64,000 nt of DNA from Clavibacter californiensis (GTDB lineage: Bacteria > Actinomycetota > Actinomycetes > Actinomycetales > Microbacteriaceae). Of the stretch, positions 27,012-38,912 are shown piece after piece (the stretch's first letter is position 1; each line of letters starts with the position of its first letter). The DNA lies in contig NZ_CP040792.1 in the NCBI RefSeq assembly GCF_021952865.1, positions 1,240,001-1,304,000 of the forward strand, given 5' to 3'. The position numbers and the translations under genes are program-made. A model generated the notes under the pieces. The model saw only the letters and a list, made by a program, of their open reading frames with translations, made no database searches and was not told the DNA's origin.

Positions 27012-28553
27012 ATGACCGACAGCCCCGGAACGCCCGCGTCGCCCGAGACCGCCCCCGCTCCCGCCGTGGAGGGATCCGCCGAGGACGTCGCCGAGCAGAA
27101 GGCCGTGCGCCTCGCCAAGCGCGCCCGCCTCAACGCCCAGGGCGGCCCCGGCGAGGGCGCGTACCCCGTGCAGGTCCCGGTCACCACGACCATCCCCGCG
27201 GTCCGCGCCGAGTACGGCCACCTCGAGCCCGGCCAGGAGACCGACCACGTGGTCGGCATCGCCGGCCGCGTCGTGCACTTCCGCAACACCGGCAAGCTCT
27301 GCTTCGCCACGCTCCAGGCGGGCGACGGCACGCGCATCCAGGCCATGATCTCGCTGGCCGAGGTCGGCGAGGAGGCGCTCGCCGCGTGGAAGGAGCTCGT
27401 CGACCTCGGCGACCACGTCTTCGTCGCCGGCCGCGTCATCGCGAGCCGCAAGGGCGAGCTGTCGATCATGGCCACCGAGTGGCGCATCGCCTCGAAGGCC
27501 CTGCTGCCCTTGCCGAACCTCCATTCCGAGCTCTCGGACGAGACCCGCGTCCGCAGCCGGTACCTCGACCTGATCGTGCGCGACCAGGCCCGCAAGAACG
27601 TCCTCGACCGCGCGAAGGTCAACGCCTCCATGCGCGAGACGTTCCGCCAGCGCGGCTACGTCGAGGTCGAGACCCCCATGCTGCAGGTGATGCACGGCGG
27701 CGCGTCCGCCCGCCCGTTCGTCACGCACTCCAACGCCTTCGACACCGAGATGTACCTCCGCATCGCGCCCGAGCTGTACCTCAAGCGCGCGGTCGTCGGC
27801 GGCATCGACCGCGTCTTCGAGATCAACCGCAACTTCCGCAACGAGGGCGCGGACTCGACGCACAGCCCCGAGTTCGCGATGCTCGAGGCGTACGAGGCCT
27901 ACGGCGACTACACCTCCATCGCCGAGCTCACGCAGACGCTCGTGCAGGACGCGGCCATGGCCGTCGCCGGCAGCCACGTCGTCACGTGGGCCGACGGCAC
28001 CGAGTACGACCTCGGAGGCGAGTGGGACCGCATCTCCATGTACGGCTCGCTGAGCGAGGCCGCGGGCGTCGACATCACGCCCGCCACCACCGTCGACGAG
28101 CTCCAGGCGATCGCCGACCGCGAGGGCGTCGTCGTGCCGCTGAGCACGCACGGCAAGCTCGTCGAGGAGCTCTGGGAGCACTTCGTCAAGGGCGGCCTCG
28201 AGCGCCCCACCTTCGTCCTCGACTTCCCCGTCGAGACCTCCCCGCTCACGCGCGCGCACCGCTCCATCGAGGGCGTCGTCGAGAAATGGGACCTCTACAT
28301 CCGCGGCTTCGAGCTGGCGACCGGCTACTCCGAGCTCGTGGATCCCGTCGTGCAGCGCGAGCGCTTCGTCGACCAGGCGCGCCAGTCGGCGCGCGGCGAC
28401 GACGAGGCCATGCCGCTCGACGAGGAGTTCCTCCGTGCCCTCGAGCACGGCATGCCGCCCTCGGGCGGCATGGGCATGGGGGTCGACCGGCTCCTCATGG
28501 CCATCACCGGTCTCGGCATCCGCGAGACCATCCTGTTCCCCCTAGTGAAGTAG
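27012..28553 (+). CDS. lysS: Lysyl-tRNA synthetase, class II
   Basis: A 513-residue class II aminoacyl-tRNA synthetase. About 50 low-complexity residues lead into an OB-fold anticodon domain ([20 protein letters not shown]). The catalytic domain has class II motif 1 around [18 protein letters not shown], motif 2 [20 protein letters not shown], and motif 3 [16 protein letters not shown] near the C-terminus. The frame is open upstream to 26925, but ATG 27012 gives the usual N-terminus. It is downstream of panC. Confidence 0.97.
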   Translation: MTDSPGTPASPETAPAPAVEGSAEDVAEQKAVRLAKRARLNAQGGPGEGAYPVQVPVTTTIPAVRAEYGHLEPGQETDHVVGIAGRVVHFRNTGKLCFATLQAGDGTRIQAMISLAEVGEEALAAWKELVDLGDHVFVAGRVIASRKGELSIMATEWRIASKALLPLPNLHSELSDETRVRSRYLDLIVRDQARKNVLDRAKVNASMRETFRQRGYVEVETPMLQVMHGGASARPFVTHSNAFDTEMYLRIAPELYLKRAVVGGIDRVFEINRNFRNEGADSTHSPEFAMLEAYEAYGDYTSIAELTQTLVQDAAMAVAGSHVVTWADGTEYDLGGEWDRISMYGSLSEAAGVDITPATTVDELQAIADREGVVVPLSTHGKLVEELWEHFVKGGLERPTFVLDFPVETSPLTRAHRSIEGVVEKWDLYIRGFELATGYSELVDPVVQRERFVDQARQSARGDDEAMPLDEEFLRALEHGMPPSGGMGMGVDRLLMAITGLGIRETILFPLVK

Positions 28554-28559
28554 GCGACC

Positions 28560-28685
28560 ATGCCATTAGGCCCCGACGGCTCGAACCCGAAGAAGCCCAC
28601 CACCGCGCGTTACGCCCTCTGGATCATCGTGGGCGGCATCGCCGTCGTCATGATCGGCCAGGGCGTCTACGGCATCCTCACCTAG
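28560..28685 (+). CDS. Very small single-helix membrane protein
   Basis: A 41-residue reading frame starting seven bases after the lysS stop. A Pro/Lys-rich N-terminus (MPLGPDGSNPKKPTTARYA) is followed by one hydrophobic helix, LWIIVGGIAVVMIGQGVYGI. The composition and codon third positions are GC-rich as in its neighbours, and AAGTAGGCG gives a weak ribosome site. I recognise no family. It may be co-transcribed with lysS. Confidence 0.55.
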   Translation: MPLGPDGSNPKKPTTARYALWIIVGGIAVVMIGQGVYGILT

Positions 28686-28706
28686 AGCGCGGCGTATCCT
28701 TGCCGC

Positions 28707-28889
28707 ATGGATGATTTCTGGGCGAGCGCGATCTGGTCGATCCTCCCCACCCTCGGCGTGGGCCTGATCTTCTGGTTCATCATGCGAGCGGTCATCCAGG
28801 CGGACAAGCAGGAGCGCAAGGCCTACGCCGCCATCGAGGCGAAGGAGCGCGCCCGCATGGGCGTCCCCGCGCCCGACGCGGACCGCTAG
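28707..28889 (+). CDS. Small membrane protein with basic amphipathic tail
   Basis: A 60-residue protein with one hydrophobic segment, AIWSILPTLGVGLIFWFIMR (residues 8-27), followed by a charged helix ADKQERKAYAAIEAKERARM. This layout is widespread in actinobacteria upstream of clpC, but the function is unknown. It has no ribosome site; TATCCT lies six bases before the ATG, so it may be translated from a leaderless mRNA. Confidence 0.65.
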   Translation: MDDFWASAIWSILPTLGVGLIFWFIMRAVIQADKQERKAYAAIEAKERARMGVPAPDADR

Positions 28890-29063
28890 CGCCGACCGCC
28901 GGCGCCGACCGCCGACCCCGGCGCGCCCTCGCCGCGGACCCCGATCCGCCGCCTCGCGCATCGCGTCACGCCCACGGCGAACAGGGGCATGCACTCTCGG
29001 GACCCGTCGTTACTCTCTACATATCGGCGCCGGCCCCCTGCCCCGGTGCCCAGGGAGATACAG

Positions 29064-31574
<2,511 letters not shown>

Positions 31575-31595
31575 CGGTCGAGCTCAGCACGACAC

Positions 31596-31634
31596 CGACG
31601 GCCCGTCGTCCCCGAGAGGGGCGGCGGGCCGTCG
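31596..31634 (+). terminator. Terminator downstream of clpC
   Basis: CGACGGCCCG at 31596-31605 pairs with CGGGCCGTCG at 31625-31634, with an inner CCCC-GAGA-GGGG stem. It begins 22 bases after the clpC stop. Confidence 0.7.
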
Positions 31635-31741
31635 CCGTGCCAGCGGGCTGCTGCGGGTGTCCTCCATGTGGCTGTCGCCTCCCCGGGCCGCAGGCCAGGA
31701 TGGGATGCGGGCGGAACCGCCCACGAAGGAGATGCTCGCTG

Positions 31742-32629
31742 ATGAGAATTGCCGTCACCGGAGGCTCGGGGAAGCTCGGCCGCCACGTAGTGGCCGACCT
31801 GCGCGCCCACGGACACGAAGTCACCAACATCGACCAGGTGGGGGAGCGCGGATCCGGCTACGTCCGCGTCGACACCACCGACTACGGGCAGGTGATCGAC
31901 GCCCTCTTCGGCGTCCAGGACCTGCACGAAGGCTTCGACGCCGTCGTGCACCTCGCCGCCATCCCGGCCCCCGCGATCCTGAGCGACGTGGCCACGTTCC
32001 ACAACAACATGCTCACGAGCTTCAACGTCTTCCAGGCCGCGCGGCGGGCGGGCATCACGAAGATCGTCTACGCGTCCAGCGAGACCGTGCTCGGCCTCCC
32101 GTTCGACGTCCCGCCGCCGTACATCCCGGTCGACGAGGAGTACCCGGCCCAGCCGAACAGCACCTACTCGCTCGTCAAGCACCTCGAGGAGCAGATGGCG
32201 ATCGAGCTGTGCCGTTGGGATCCCGAGCTCCAGGTCACCGCGCTCCGCTTCTCCAACGTCATGGACGTCGACGACTACGAGGAGTTCCCCGGCTTCGACG
32301 ACGACGTGCTCGCGCGCAAGTGGAACCTGTGGGGCTACATCGACGGCCGTGACGGCGCGCAGGCGGTCCGCAAGGCGCTCGAGCACGACGGGACCGGATT
32401 CGACCGCTTCATCGTCGCGAACGCCGACACCGTGATGAGCCGCTCCAGCGCCGGGCTCGCGGCCGAGGTCTTCCCCGGCGTCGAGGTCACCAAGGAGCTG
32501 GGCGAGCACGAGACGCTGCTGTCCATCGACAAGGCCCGCCGGATCCTCGGCTACGAGCCCGAGCACACCTGGCGCGACCACGCCCCGGCCACCACCGGCG
32601 ACGACCCGGTCGCGGGGCACCCGTCGTGA
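31742..32629 (+). CDS. NAD-dependent epimerase/dehydratase (extended SDR)
   Basis: A 295-residue extended SDR enzyme. [18 protein letters not shown] is the NAD(P)-binding motif, [10 protein letters not shown] the conserved mid-strand, [11 protein letters not shown] supplies the Ser, and [11 protein letters not shown] the YxxxK catalytic pair. It resembles bacterial sugar/uronate dehydrogenases or UDP-glucose epimerase-like proteins, and the substrate is not clear. AAGGAG is 11 bases upstream of the ATG. It overlaps an aldo/keto reductase gene (GTGA), so both are probably part of one carbohydrate-processing unit with the following MFS transporter. Confidence 0.85.
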   Translation: MRIAVTGGSGKLGRHVVADLRAHGHEVTNIDQVGERGSGYVRVDTTDYGQVIDALFGVQDLHEGFDAVVHLAAIPAPAILSDVATFHNNMLTSFNVFQAARRAGITKIVYASSETVLGLPFDVPPPYIPVDEEYPAQPNSTYSLVKHLEEQMAIELCRWDPELQVTALRFSNVMDVDDYEEFPGFDDDVLARKWNLWGYIDGRDGAQAVRKALEHDGTGFDRFIVANADTVMSRSSAGLAAEVFPGVEVTKELGEHETLLSIDKARRILGYEPEHTWRDHAPATTGDDPVAGHPS

Positions 32630-33603
32630 GGTACGTGAAGCTGGGCAGCACGGGCACCGAGGTCTCGGCCATCGCGCTCGGCTGCATGAGCTACGGCGAG
32701 CCGACGCGCGGCAACCACGCGTGGACGCTCTCGGAGGAGGACTCGATCCCGCTCATCCGCCGCGCGGTCGAGCTCGGGATCACGTTCTTCGACACCGCGA
32801 ACGTGTACTCGGACGGCTCGAGCGAGGAGATCACGGGTCGCGCGCTGAAGGCCATGACGAAGCGGGAGGAGATCGTGGTCGCCACCAAGGTGCACGGCGC
32901 CATGGGGGAGGGACCGAACTCGCGCGGGCTGTCGCGGAAGCACATCATGTGGCAGATCGACGAGAGCCTCCGGCGGCTCGGGACGGACTACGTGGACCTC
33001 TACCAGATCCACCGCTTCGACCCGGCGACGCCGCTCGAGGAGACGCTCGAGGCGCTCGACGACATCGTGCGCGCCGGCAAGGTGCGCTACCTCGGCGCCT
33101 CGTCGATGGACGCGTGGCGGTTCTCGAAGGCGCTGCACCTGCAGCGGGCCCGTGGCTGGGCGCGCTTCGTCACGATGCAGGACCACTACAACCTCGTGAA
33201 CCGCGAGGAGGAGCGCGAGATGCTGCCCCTCTGCGCGGACGAGGGCGTGGGATCCCTGCCGTGGAGCCCGCTCGCCCGCGGTCGCCTCACGCGCGACTGG
33301 GACGCGACGACCGACCGGAGCGAGACGGACGAGTTCGGGAAGACGCTCTACGCGGCCCAGGAGGACTCGGATCGCCGGGTCGCGGCCGCGGTCGCCGAGG
33401 TGGCCGGGGCCCGCGGGGTGCCCCGCGCGCAGGTCGCGCTGGCCTGGGTGTCGCGGAACCCCGTCGTCACCGCGCCCATCGTGGGCGGGACGAAGGTCGC
33501 GCACATCGAGGACGCGGTCGCGTCGCTGGACCTCGAGCTCACGGCCGACGAGGTGTCCCTGCTCGAGGAGCACTACGTGCCCCACGCGGTCGTCGGGTAC
33601 TGA
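32626..33603 (+). CDS. Aldo/keto reductase
   Basis: A 325-residue NADPH-dependent (beta/alpha)8 reductase. [17 protein letters not shown] near the start, [20 protein letters not shown] (catalytic Asp and Tyr), VVATKVHG (Lys), YQIHRFDP (His) and the cofactor site [10 protein letters not shown] are all present. It is closest in appearance to the YajO/Tas-like subgroup. The GTG start overlaps the SDR stop by four bases. Substrate unknown. Confidence 0.9.
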   Translation: MRYVKLGSTGTEVSAIALGCMSYGEPTRGNHAWTLSEEDSIPLIRRAVELGITFFDTANVYSDGSSEEITGRALKAMTKREEIVVATKVHGAMGEGPNSRGLSRKHIMWQIDESLRRLGTDYVDLYQIHRFDPATPLEETLEALDDIVRAGKVRYLGASSMDAWRFSKALHLQRARGWARFVTMQDHYNLVNREEEREMLPLCADEGVGSLPWSPLARGRLTRDWDATTDRSETDEFGKTLYAAQEDSDRRVAAAVAEVAGARGVPRAQVALAWVSRNPVVTAPIVGGTKVAHIEDAVASLDLELTADEVSLLEEHYVPHAVVGY

Positions 33604-33614
33604 GAAGCTGTCCG

Positions 33615-33643
33615 GGCGGTCCGCGAGGGCAGCCCGGACCGCC
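33615..33643 (+). terminator. Weak hairpin after the aldo/keto reductase gene
   Basis: GGCGGTCC at 33615-33622 pairs with GGACCGCC at 33636-33643 (eight base pairs). It has no T-run and may only reduce read-through into the MFS gene. Confidence 0.4.
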
Positions 33644-33716
33644 TCCCGCCGCCCCTGGGCGTCCCGCGCCGCCGGGAGTAGCGTCACCGTCACACCACGA
33701 CGGCGAGGGGATCGAC

Positions 33717-35216
33717 ATGACCGGCGACGGGCTCTCCACCATCCGGACCGACATCCCCGCCCGGATGGACCGGCTTCCCTGGGCACGGTGGCACTGGCTC
33801 ATCGTGGTGGGGCTCGGCACCGTCTGGATCCTCGACGGGCTCGAGGTCACGATCATCGGCGCCATCGGCAGCCGGTTGACCGACCCGGAGGCGGGACTCG
33901 GCCTCTCGCCCTCGGACATCGGCCTCGCCGCCGCGATCTACGTCGCCGGCGCGTGCGTGGGCTCGCTCTTCTTCGGCTACCTCACCGACCGCTTCGGGCG
34001 GAAGAAGCTGTTCATCGCCACGCTCGGCCTGTACCTGCTCGCCACGGTCGCCACGGCATTCTCGTTCAATCCCGTGTTCTTCTTCGTGTGCCGCTTCTTC
34101 ACAGGCGCCGGCATCGGCGGCGAGTACGCGGCCATCAACTCCGCCATCGACGAGCTGATCCCCGCGCGGCGCCGCGGCATGGTCGACCTCGCCATCAACG
34201 GCTCGTACTGGCTGGGCGCCGCCTTCGGCGCCGTCATATCGGTGCTGCTGCTCAACGAGTCCTTCCTCGCCGCCGACGTCGGCTGGCGCGTGGCCTTCGG
34301 GCTCGGCGCCGTCCTCGGCGTGGTGATCCTGCTGGTGCGCCGGAACGTCCCCGAGTCCCCGCGCTGGATGTTCATCCACGGGAAGGACGAGGAGGCGGAG
34401 CGCCTCGTGCGGGAGATCGAGTCCACCATCGAGGAGGAGACCGGCTCGCGCCTCGACCCGACGGACCCGGACGCGGACTTCCTGGAGATCCGCCAGCGCC
34501 GGAGCATCGGCTTCGGCGAGATCGCACGGGTCGCCGTCACGCGGTACCCGAAGCGGTTCGTCCTCGGGCTGTCGCTGTTCACCGGCCAGGCGTTCCTCTA
34601 CAACGCCGTCTTCTTCACGTACTCGCTCGTGCTCAGCCAGCTGCTCGACGTGCCCGACGACGTCGTCCCGTGGGCGCTCGTCCCGATCGCGCTCGGCAAC
34701 TTCGCCGGGCCGCTGACCCTCGGCCGCCTCTTCGACAGCGTCGGCCGGAAGGTCATGATCTCGATCTCCTACATCGGATCGGGCGTGCTCCTCGTCGTGA
34801 CGGCGCTCCTGTTCCGGGCGGAGGTGCTGGACCCCGTCTCCCTGACGGCGTGCTGGGTCGTCGTCTTCTTCCTGGCGTCGTGCGGCGCGAGCGCCGCCTA
34901 CCTCACGGTGAGCGAGATCTTCCCCATGGAGACGCGGGCCATGGCCATCGCCTTCTTCTACGCGCTCGGCACGGGCCTCGGCGGGATCGTCGGTCCGCTC
35001 CTGTTCGGACGGCTGGTGGAGGACAGCGTCGGCGCGGTCGCGAACGGCTACCTGATCGGCGCGGGGCTGATGATCGGCGCCGGACTCGTCGAGGTCGCCC
35101 TCGGCGTCGAGGCGGCCGGACGTTCACTGGAGGACATCGCGGCACCGCTCAGTGCCACGGAGGAGGGCGGGAGCGGCCGGGCGCCGTCCGACGCCGGGCG
35201 ATCGGGGCGGGCCTGA
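33717..35216 (+). CDS. MFS transporter, sugar/metabolite:H+ symporter type
   Basis: A 499-residue major facilitator with about 12 transmembrane helices. The two MFS loop motifs are [13 protein letters not shown] (between helices 2 and 3) and [13 protein letters not shown] (between helices 8 and 9). [16 protein letters not shown] and the central loop [20 protein letters not shown] place it in the metabolite:H+ symporter group. Substrate unknown; it follows SDR and aldo/keto reductase genes by about 110 bases. ATG start follows GGCGAGGGGATCGAC. A rplJ promoter begins just after its stop. Confidence 0.88.
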   Translation: MTGDGLSTIRTDIPARMDRLPWARWHWLIVVGLGTVWILDGLEVTIIGAIGSRLTDPEAGLGLSPSDIGLAAAIYVAGACVGSLFFGYLTDRFGRKKLFIATLGLYLLATVATAFSFNPVFFFVCRFFTGAGIGGEYAAINSAIDELIPARRRGMVDLAINGSYWLGAAFGAVISVLLLNESFLAADVGWRVAFGLGAVLGVVILLVRRNVPESPRWMFIHGKDEEAERLVREIESTIEEETGSRLDPTDPDADFLEIRQRRSIGFGEIARVAVTRYPKRFVLGLSLFTGQAFLYNAVFFTYSLVLSQLLDVPDDVVPWALVPIALGNFAGPLTLGRLFDSVGRKVMISISYIGSGVLLVVTALLFRAEVLDPVSLTACWVVVFFLASCGASAAYLTVSEIFPMETRAMAIAFFYALGTGLGGIVGPLLFGRLVEDSVGAVANGYLIGAGLMIGAGLVEVALGVEAAGRSLEDIAAPLSATEEGGSGRAPSDAGRSGRA

Positions 35217-35249
35217 CCCCTGCGGCCCGAACCGCGTCCTCGGCCCGAG

Positions 35250-35278
35250 TTGCGCGGGAGCCGCCGACCCCCTACTCT
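35250..35278 (+). promoter_or_regulatory. Promoter of rplJ-rplL
   Basis: TTGCGC at 35250-35255 and TACTCT at 35273-35278 are 17 bases apart, a good housekeeping promoter. Transcription would start near 35285, giving a leader of about 235 bases before rplJ. Confidence 0.65.
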
Positions 35279-35284
35279 GAACGA

Positions 35285-35520
35285 AGCCACAGACCGCTGG
35301 TCGTCGGCGTGCCTCCCAGAGGGGATGCGCCGGACGAAGGTTCACTCAGGTGAAGGCCCGCGCAGGTGATCGAAGCACGATGCAGCGCATGCCCTGAGGG
35401 CCTGCGCGACACTCCCGCTCCGGCCTCCTGTGCCGGAGCGTTTCTCATGTGTGCAGCCGGGGGCTGCCAGCACCTCGCACCGCTTCCGCGGTGTCGGGGA
35501 ACCACGTGATAAGGAGTGCC
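35285..35520 (+). promoter_or_regulatory. Ribosomal protein L10 leader
   Basis: A 235-base untranslated leader precedes rplJ. It is rich in paired segments, and carries an attenuator-like hairpin at 35416-35440. Leaders of rplJ-rplL operons that bind L10(L12)4 and repress the operon are known across bacteria; this one is assigned by position and structure and was not matched to a model. Confidence 0.6.
35416..35445 (+). terminator. Attenuator-like hairpin in the rplJ leader
   Basis: CGCTCCGG at 35416-35423 pairs perfectly with CCGGAGCG at 35433-35440 and is followed by TTTCTC. It lies 76 bases upstream of rplJ, where premature termination would regulate the operon. Confidence 0.65.
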
Positions 35521-36036
35521 ATGGCGAACAAGGAAGCCTCGGTCGCCGAGCTCGCGGAGAAGTTCCGCAGCTCGAACGCCGTACTGCTCACCGAGTACCG
35601 CGGTCTCACCGTTGCCCAGCTCAAGCAGCTGCGGAAGAGCATCAGTGCAGACGCGACCTACGCCGTGGTGAAGAACACGCTGACCAAGATCGCGGCGAAC
35701 CAGGCGGGGATCTCGTCGTTCGACGACGAGCTCGTCGGCCCGTCCGCGATCGCGTTCGTGCACGGCGACACCGTCGCCGTCGCGAAGGCGCTGCGCACCT
35801 TCACCAAGGCCAACCCTCTTCTCGTCGTGAAGGGCGGTTACTTCGACGGCAACCCCCTGACGGCGGACGAGGTGAACAAGCTCGCCGACCTCGAGTCGCG
35901 GGAGGTGCTGCTGGGCAAGCTCGCCGGCGCCTTCAAGGCCTCGCTCTTCGGCGCGGCGTACCTGTTCAACGCACCGCTCTCGCAGGCCGTACGCACCGTC
36001 GAGGCGCTGCGCGAGAAGCAGGAATCGGCTCAGTAG
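35521..36036 (+). CDS. rplJ: 50S ribosomal protein L10
   Basis: A 171-residue protein of the ribosomal stalk base. It begins [15 protein letters not shown] with [17 protein letters not shown], typical of L10, and [14 protein letters not shown] follows. The C-terminal helix binds L7/L12 dimers. AAGGAG lies eight bases before the ATG. It is followed by rplL in the same operon and preceded by a structured leader with an attenuator, so L10 autoregulation is likely. Confidence 0.98.
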   Translation: MANKEASVAELAEKFRSSNAVLLTEYRGLTVAQLKQLRKSISADATYAVVKNTLTKIAANQAGISSFDDELVGPSAIAFVHGDTVAVAKALRTFTKANPLLVVKGGYFDGNPLTADEVNKLADLESREVLLGKLAGAFKASLFGAAYLFNAPLSQAVRTVEALREKQESAQ

Positions 36037-36110
36037 CACCCCTCGGGTCCCATCCCCGGGGCGCGATGCACTGATCCACGAGACACCACACCAACCCAAG
36101 GAGATACACA

Positions 36111-36494
36111 ATGGCAAAGCTCTCTAACGACGAGCTCATCGAGGCCTTCAAGGAGCTCACGCTCATCGAGCTCAGCGACTTCGTCAAGAAGTTCGAGGAG
36201 GTCTTCGAGGTCACCGCCGCGGCCCCCGTCGCCGCTGCCGCCGCCGCCGGCGCCGCTGCCCCCGCCGAGGAGGTCGAGGAGAAGACCGCGTTCGACGTCA
36301 TCCTCGAGGCCGCCGGCGACAAGAAGATCCAGGTCATCAAGGAGGTGCGCGCCCTCACCAGCCTCGGCCTCGGTGAGGCGAAGGCCCTCGTTGACGGAGC
36401 CCCCAAGGCCGTCCTGGAGGGCGCCAACAAGGAGGCCGCCGACAAGGCGAAGGCCCAGCTCGAGGCCGCGGGCGCGACGGTCACCGTCAAGTAG
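36111..36494 (+). CDS. rplL: 50S ribosomal protein L7/L12
   Basis: A 127-residue stalk protein that recruits translation factors. An N-terminal dimerisation helix pair ([18 protein letters not shown]) is joined by an Ala-rich hinge of about 20 residues to the C-terminal domain with [20 protein letters not shown] and [25 protein letters not shown] precedes the ATG. Normal length. It is the last gene of the operon, followed by a strong hairpin. Confidence 0.98.
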   Translation: MAKLSNDELIEAFKELTLIELSDFVKKFEEVFEVTAAAPVAAAAAAGAAAPAEEVEEKTAFDVILEAAGDKKIQVIKEVRALTSLGLGEAKALVDGAPKAVLEGANKEAADKAKAQLEAAGATVTVK

Positions 36495-36514
36495 CTCGCA
36501 GCACAGCACAGCGC

Positions 36515-38224
36515 TCAGGGCGCCGATCCCCCCTCAGGGGGTCGGCGCCCTGCGTCGTCCCCGGCGGCGATCGGCGGGACGCCGGGACGCCACGGCGTGG
36601 GTAAGGCGGTGGCGTCCGGGCGCAGGTCGTGCCCCAGCGCTCGCGCCCGGTCGACGGCCTCGGCGCGCGACGACGCGTCGAGCTTCCGATAGGCGCTGCG
36701 CACGTGCGACTTCACCGTGTTCGGCGAGATGAAGAGGCGACCCGCGATCTGCGCGACGGTCAGCCGCTCCGCGAGGCACGCGACGATGACGCGCTCGCGC
36801 TCGGTCAGCGTCTCGATGCGCACCGGCTCGGCGACGCCGCGGTCGGCGCGCACGCCCTCCAGCATGCGTCGCACGTCGGCCGGCTGCTCGCGCTCCAGCG
36901 CCCGGTCGAGCAGCGCCGACGACGCGGCCGCCGGGAACACCGCGAACGGCCGGAGGATCCCGGTCGTCGTCGCGTACCGCGCCGCCCGGTCGTAGGCGTG
37001 GTCGCTGCGGGCCTGGTCGCCGAGCCCGCTGTGCGCGGCGGCGACGACGAGCAGCACGTCGGCGAGGGTGCGCCCCGAGTGCGCGTCGCCGAGCGCGAGG
37101 CAGTCGGCCATCTCCGTGAGGGCCCCCTGGTGGTCGTCGGCGAGCACGCGCAGCCGGCCGGCGACCATGGCCGGGCACGTGGAGTGGTGCTCGGTCGGCG
37201 CGAGGGTCCGGACGAGGTCCCACGCGGCGCCGGTCTGGCCCAGGTGCGCGAGCAGGGATGCCCGCAGCGAGTCGGCCATGATCGGCACGGGACCGTGCTC
37301 CTGCCACGCCGTACCGAGGTTGTGCAGGCGGCGCAGATGCTCGAGCGCCTCCAGGCGGAGGCCGTGGATGGCGGCGACCGTCGCCTCGGCGTAGCGGCCG
37401 AGCAGCTCCCAGTCGGTGCCCGTGCAGGCGGGTCGGAGGTCGTCGAGGTGCGTACGGGCGTCGTCCCGGCGGGTCGCGTCGACGGCGATGAGCGTGGCCG
37501 CGATCTCCGCCGGGGCGCGGAAGCCGCTCCGCGCGAGCTCCGGCCCGGAGCCCGCATCCGCGAGCAGGGCGCGCGCGCGGTCCACGAGCTCCCGCGCCTC
37601 GTCGAGCTCGCCCAGGCAGTAGGCGACGTACGCCAGGGCACCGCAGCACTCGAGCCGGTCGGCGCGCACGAGGTGGCGCTCCGCGAGCCCCTGCGCGATG
37701 CGCAGCTCGTCGCGCGCGGAGGTGAACGCGCCGACGTGGACGAGCACCAGGCCGCCCTGGAGCGCGACCGCGGCTTGCAGGCTGATCCGCACGCTCAGGG
37801 GCATGTCGCGCTCCGTGTCGAGGAGCTCGCGCGCCTCCGCGAGCGATGCCCGGGCCTCCGTGAGCCGCCCGACCCGCCGGTCTCCCGCGGCTCGGTGCAC
37901 GAGGACGGCGGCGCGCACGAGCGGGGCGGGTGGCGGGTCGGCGGTGAGCAGAAGGTCGACGGCCGAGCGGTAGGGGAGCGACGCCCGCCGGTCGTGCGCC
38001 GAGGTGCCGCGATAGGAGGCGGCGAGCCCGGCGACGAGCCAGGCGTCGTCCTCCCAGGCGGACGCGGCCACGCGGTCGTAGAGCGCGCGGATGCGATGCG
38101 GGTGCAGATCGACGTGGTGCGGCCAGGCCGCGGCGATGGCCTGCGCCGCCGCGGTCGCGTCCCCGCGCGCGAGGGCCTCGTCCACGTCGCGCTGCAGGTC
38201 GTCGACGGTCGGGCTGTCGGCCAT
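36515..38224 (-). CDS. Large LuxR family transcriptional regulator
   Basis: A 569-residue regulator whose last 65 residues are a LuxR HTH: LTERERVIVACLAERLTVAQ then IAGRLFISPNTVKSHVRSAY. The rest is an array of Ala/Leu/Arg-rich helices resembling the TPR-like helical repeats of MalT/LAL regulators. Unlike full LAL proteins (about 900 residues), no Walker A motif is visible, so the ATPase domain appears to be missing. ATG start has GAGGAGG upstream. It stands alone, convergent with rplL; the signal and targets are unknown. Confidence 0.83.
   Translation of the reverse strand: MADSPTVDDLQRDVDEALARGDATAAAQAIAAAWPHHVDLHPHRIRALYDRVAASAWEDDAWLVAGLAASYRGTSAHDRRASLPYRSAVDLLLTADPPPAPLVRAAVLVHRAAGDRRVGRLTEARASLAEARELLDTERDMPLSVRISLQAAVALQGGLVLVHVGAFTSARDELRIAQGLAERHLVRADRLECCGALAYVAYCLGELDEARELVDRARALLADAGSGPELARSGFRAPAEIAATLIAVDATRRDDARTHLDDLRPACTGTDWELLGRYAEATVAAIHGLRLEALEHLRRLHNLGTAWQEHGPVPIMADSLRASLLAHLGQTGAAWDLVRTLAPTEHHSTCPAMVAGRLRVLADDHQGALTEMADCLALGDAHSGRTLADVLLVVAAAHSGLGDQARSDHAYDRAARYATTTGILRPFAVFPAAASSALLDRALEREQPADVRRMLEGVRADRGVAEPVRIETLTERERVIVACLAERLTVAQIAGRLFISPNTVKSHVRSAYRKLDASSRAEAVDRARALGHDLRPDATALPTPWRPGVPPIAAGDDAGRRPPEGGSAP
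36518..36550. terminator. Bidirectional terminator after rplL
   Basis: GGGCGCCGA at 36518-36526 pairs perfectly with TCGGCGCCC at 36542-36550, with CCCCC/GGGGG inside. It ends the rplJ-rplL unit and overlaps the last codons of the convergent LuxR gene. Confidence 0.75.
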
Positions 38225-38370
38225 CGCACCTCCTCGCGCCGCCCGGAGCGCCCCGGCCGGGATGGCTCCACGCTAGGCCGCTCGCGGTCGCCGCACGCGA
38301 GCCGGGCCGTGCGCGTATCCGCTCCCTGCCCCCCAGCTCGGGGGCCGCGCGTACCCCGGTCGACATATCC

Positions 38371-38383
38371 ATAGCTGAGCTAT
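38371..38383 (+). promoter_or_regulatory. Palindrome, candidate MarR operator
   Basis: ATAGCTGAGCTAT is a perfect inverted repeat about a central G, ending 11 bases before the MarR ATG, with AT-rich flanks (CATATCC and ATGAT) that may include the -10 region. Autoregulation by the adjacent MarR protein, also affecting the MFS gene behind it, is inferred. Confidence 0.65.
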
Positions 38384-38394
38384 ATGATTGGCCC

Positions 38395-38844
38395 ATGACC
38401 GATCCCGACCTTCGCGCCCTCCTCGGCGACCTGGTGACCGCCGGGCACCGGCTCACCCGCCTCGCCGCGCACGAGGTCGGCGGCACGAGCTCGCCCGCCG
38501 TCTGGCGCACCCTCTCGGTGCTCGTGACGTGGCCGGGCGGGATGCGCCTCGGCGTGCTCGCCGAGCGGAGCCGCGTCTCGCAGCCCACGACCACCAAGAT
38601 CGTGCGCTCGCTCGTCGGGCAGGGCTGGATCGCGCAGGTGGCCGACCCGTCCGATGCGCGCGCGACCCTGCTCGAGATCACCCCGGCCGGCCGCGCCGCG
38701 CTCGACGACTGGCGCGACCGCCTCGCCACCGCGCTCGTGCCGCGCTTCGCCGACCTCCCGGCCGCCGACGTGGCCGCGCTCGCGCGCGCCGTCGAGGTGG
38801 TCCTGGCGCGAGTCGACGGCGCTCACGTGCCTCCGGGCGACTGA
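38395..38844 (+). CDS. MarR family transcriptional regulator
   Basis: A 149-residue winged-helix regulator. The recognition region LGVLAERSRVSQPTTTKIVRS and the wing IAQVADPSDARATLLEIT are MarR-like. It lies 68 bases upstream of an MFS exporter gene in the same direction, the usual arrangement of a repressor that controls an efflux pump. A perfect palindrome overlaps its promoter. The ATG lies shortly after an AT-rich promoter region, without a good ribosome site. Confidence 0.87.
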   Translation: MTDPDLRALLGDLVTAGHRLTRLAAHEVGGTSSPAVWRTLSVLVTWPGGMRLGVLAERSRVSQPTTTKIVRSLVGQGWIAQVADPSDARATLLEITPAGRAALDDWRDRLATALVPRFADLPAADVAALARAVEVVLARVDGAHVPPGD

Positions 38845-38912
38845 CCGCCGGCACCGCACGACCCATCCGCACCCATCCATCCGCACCGATCCCAGGAGGC
38901 GACACCGCACCC

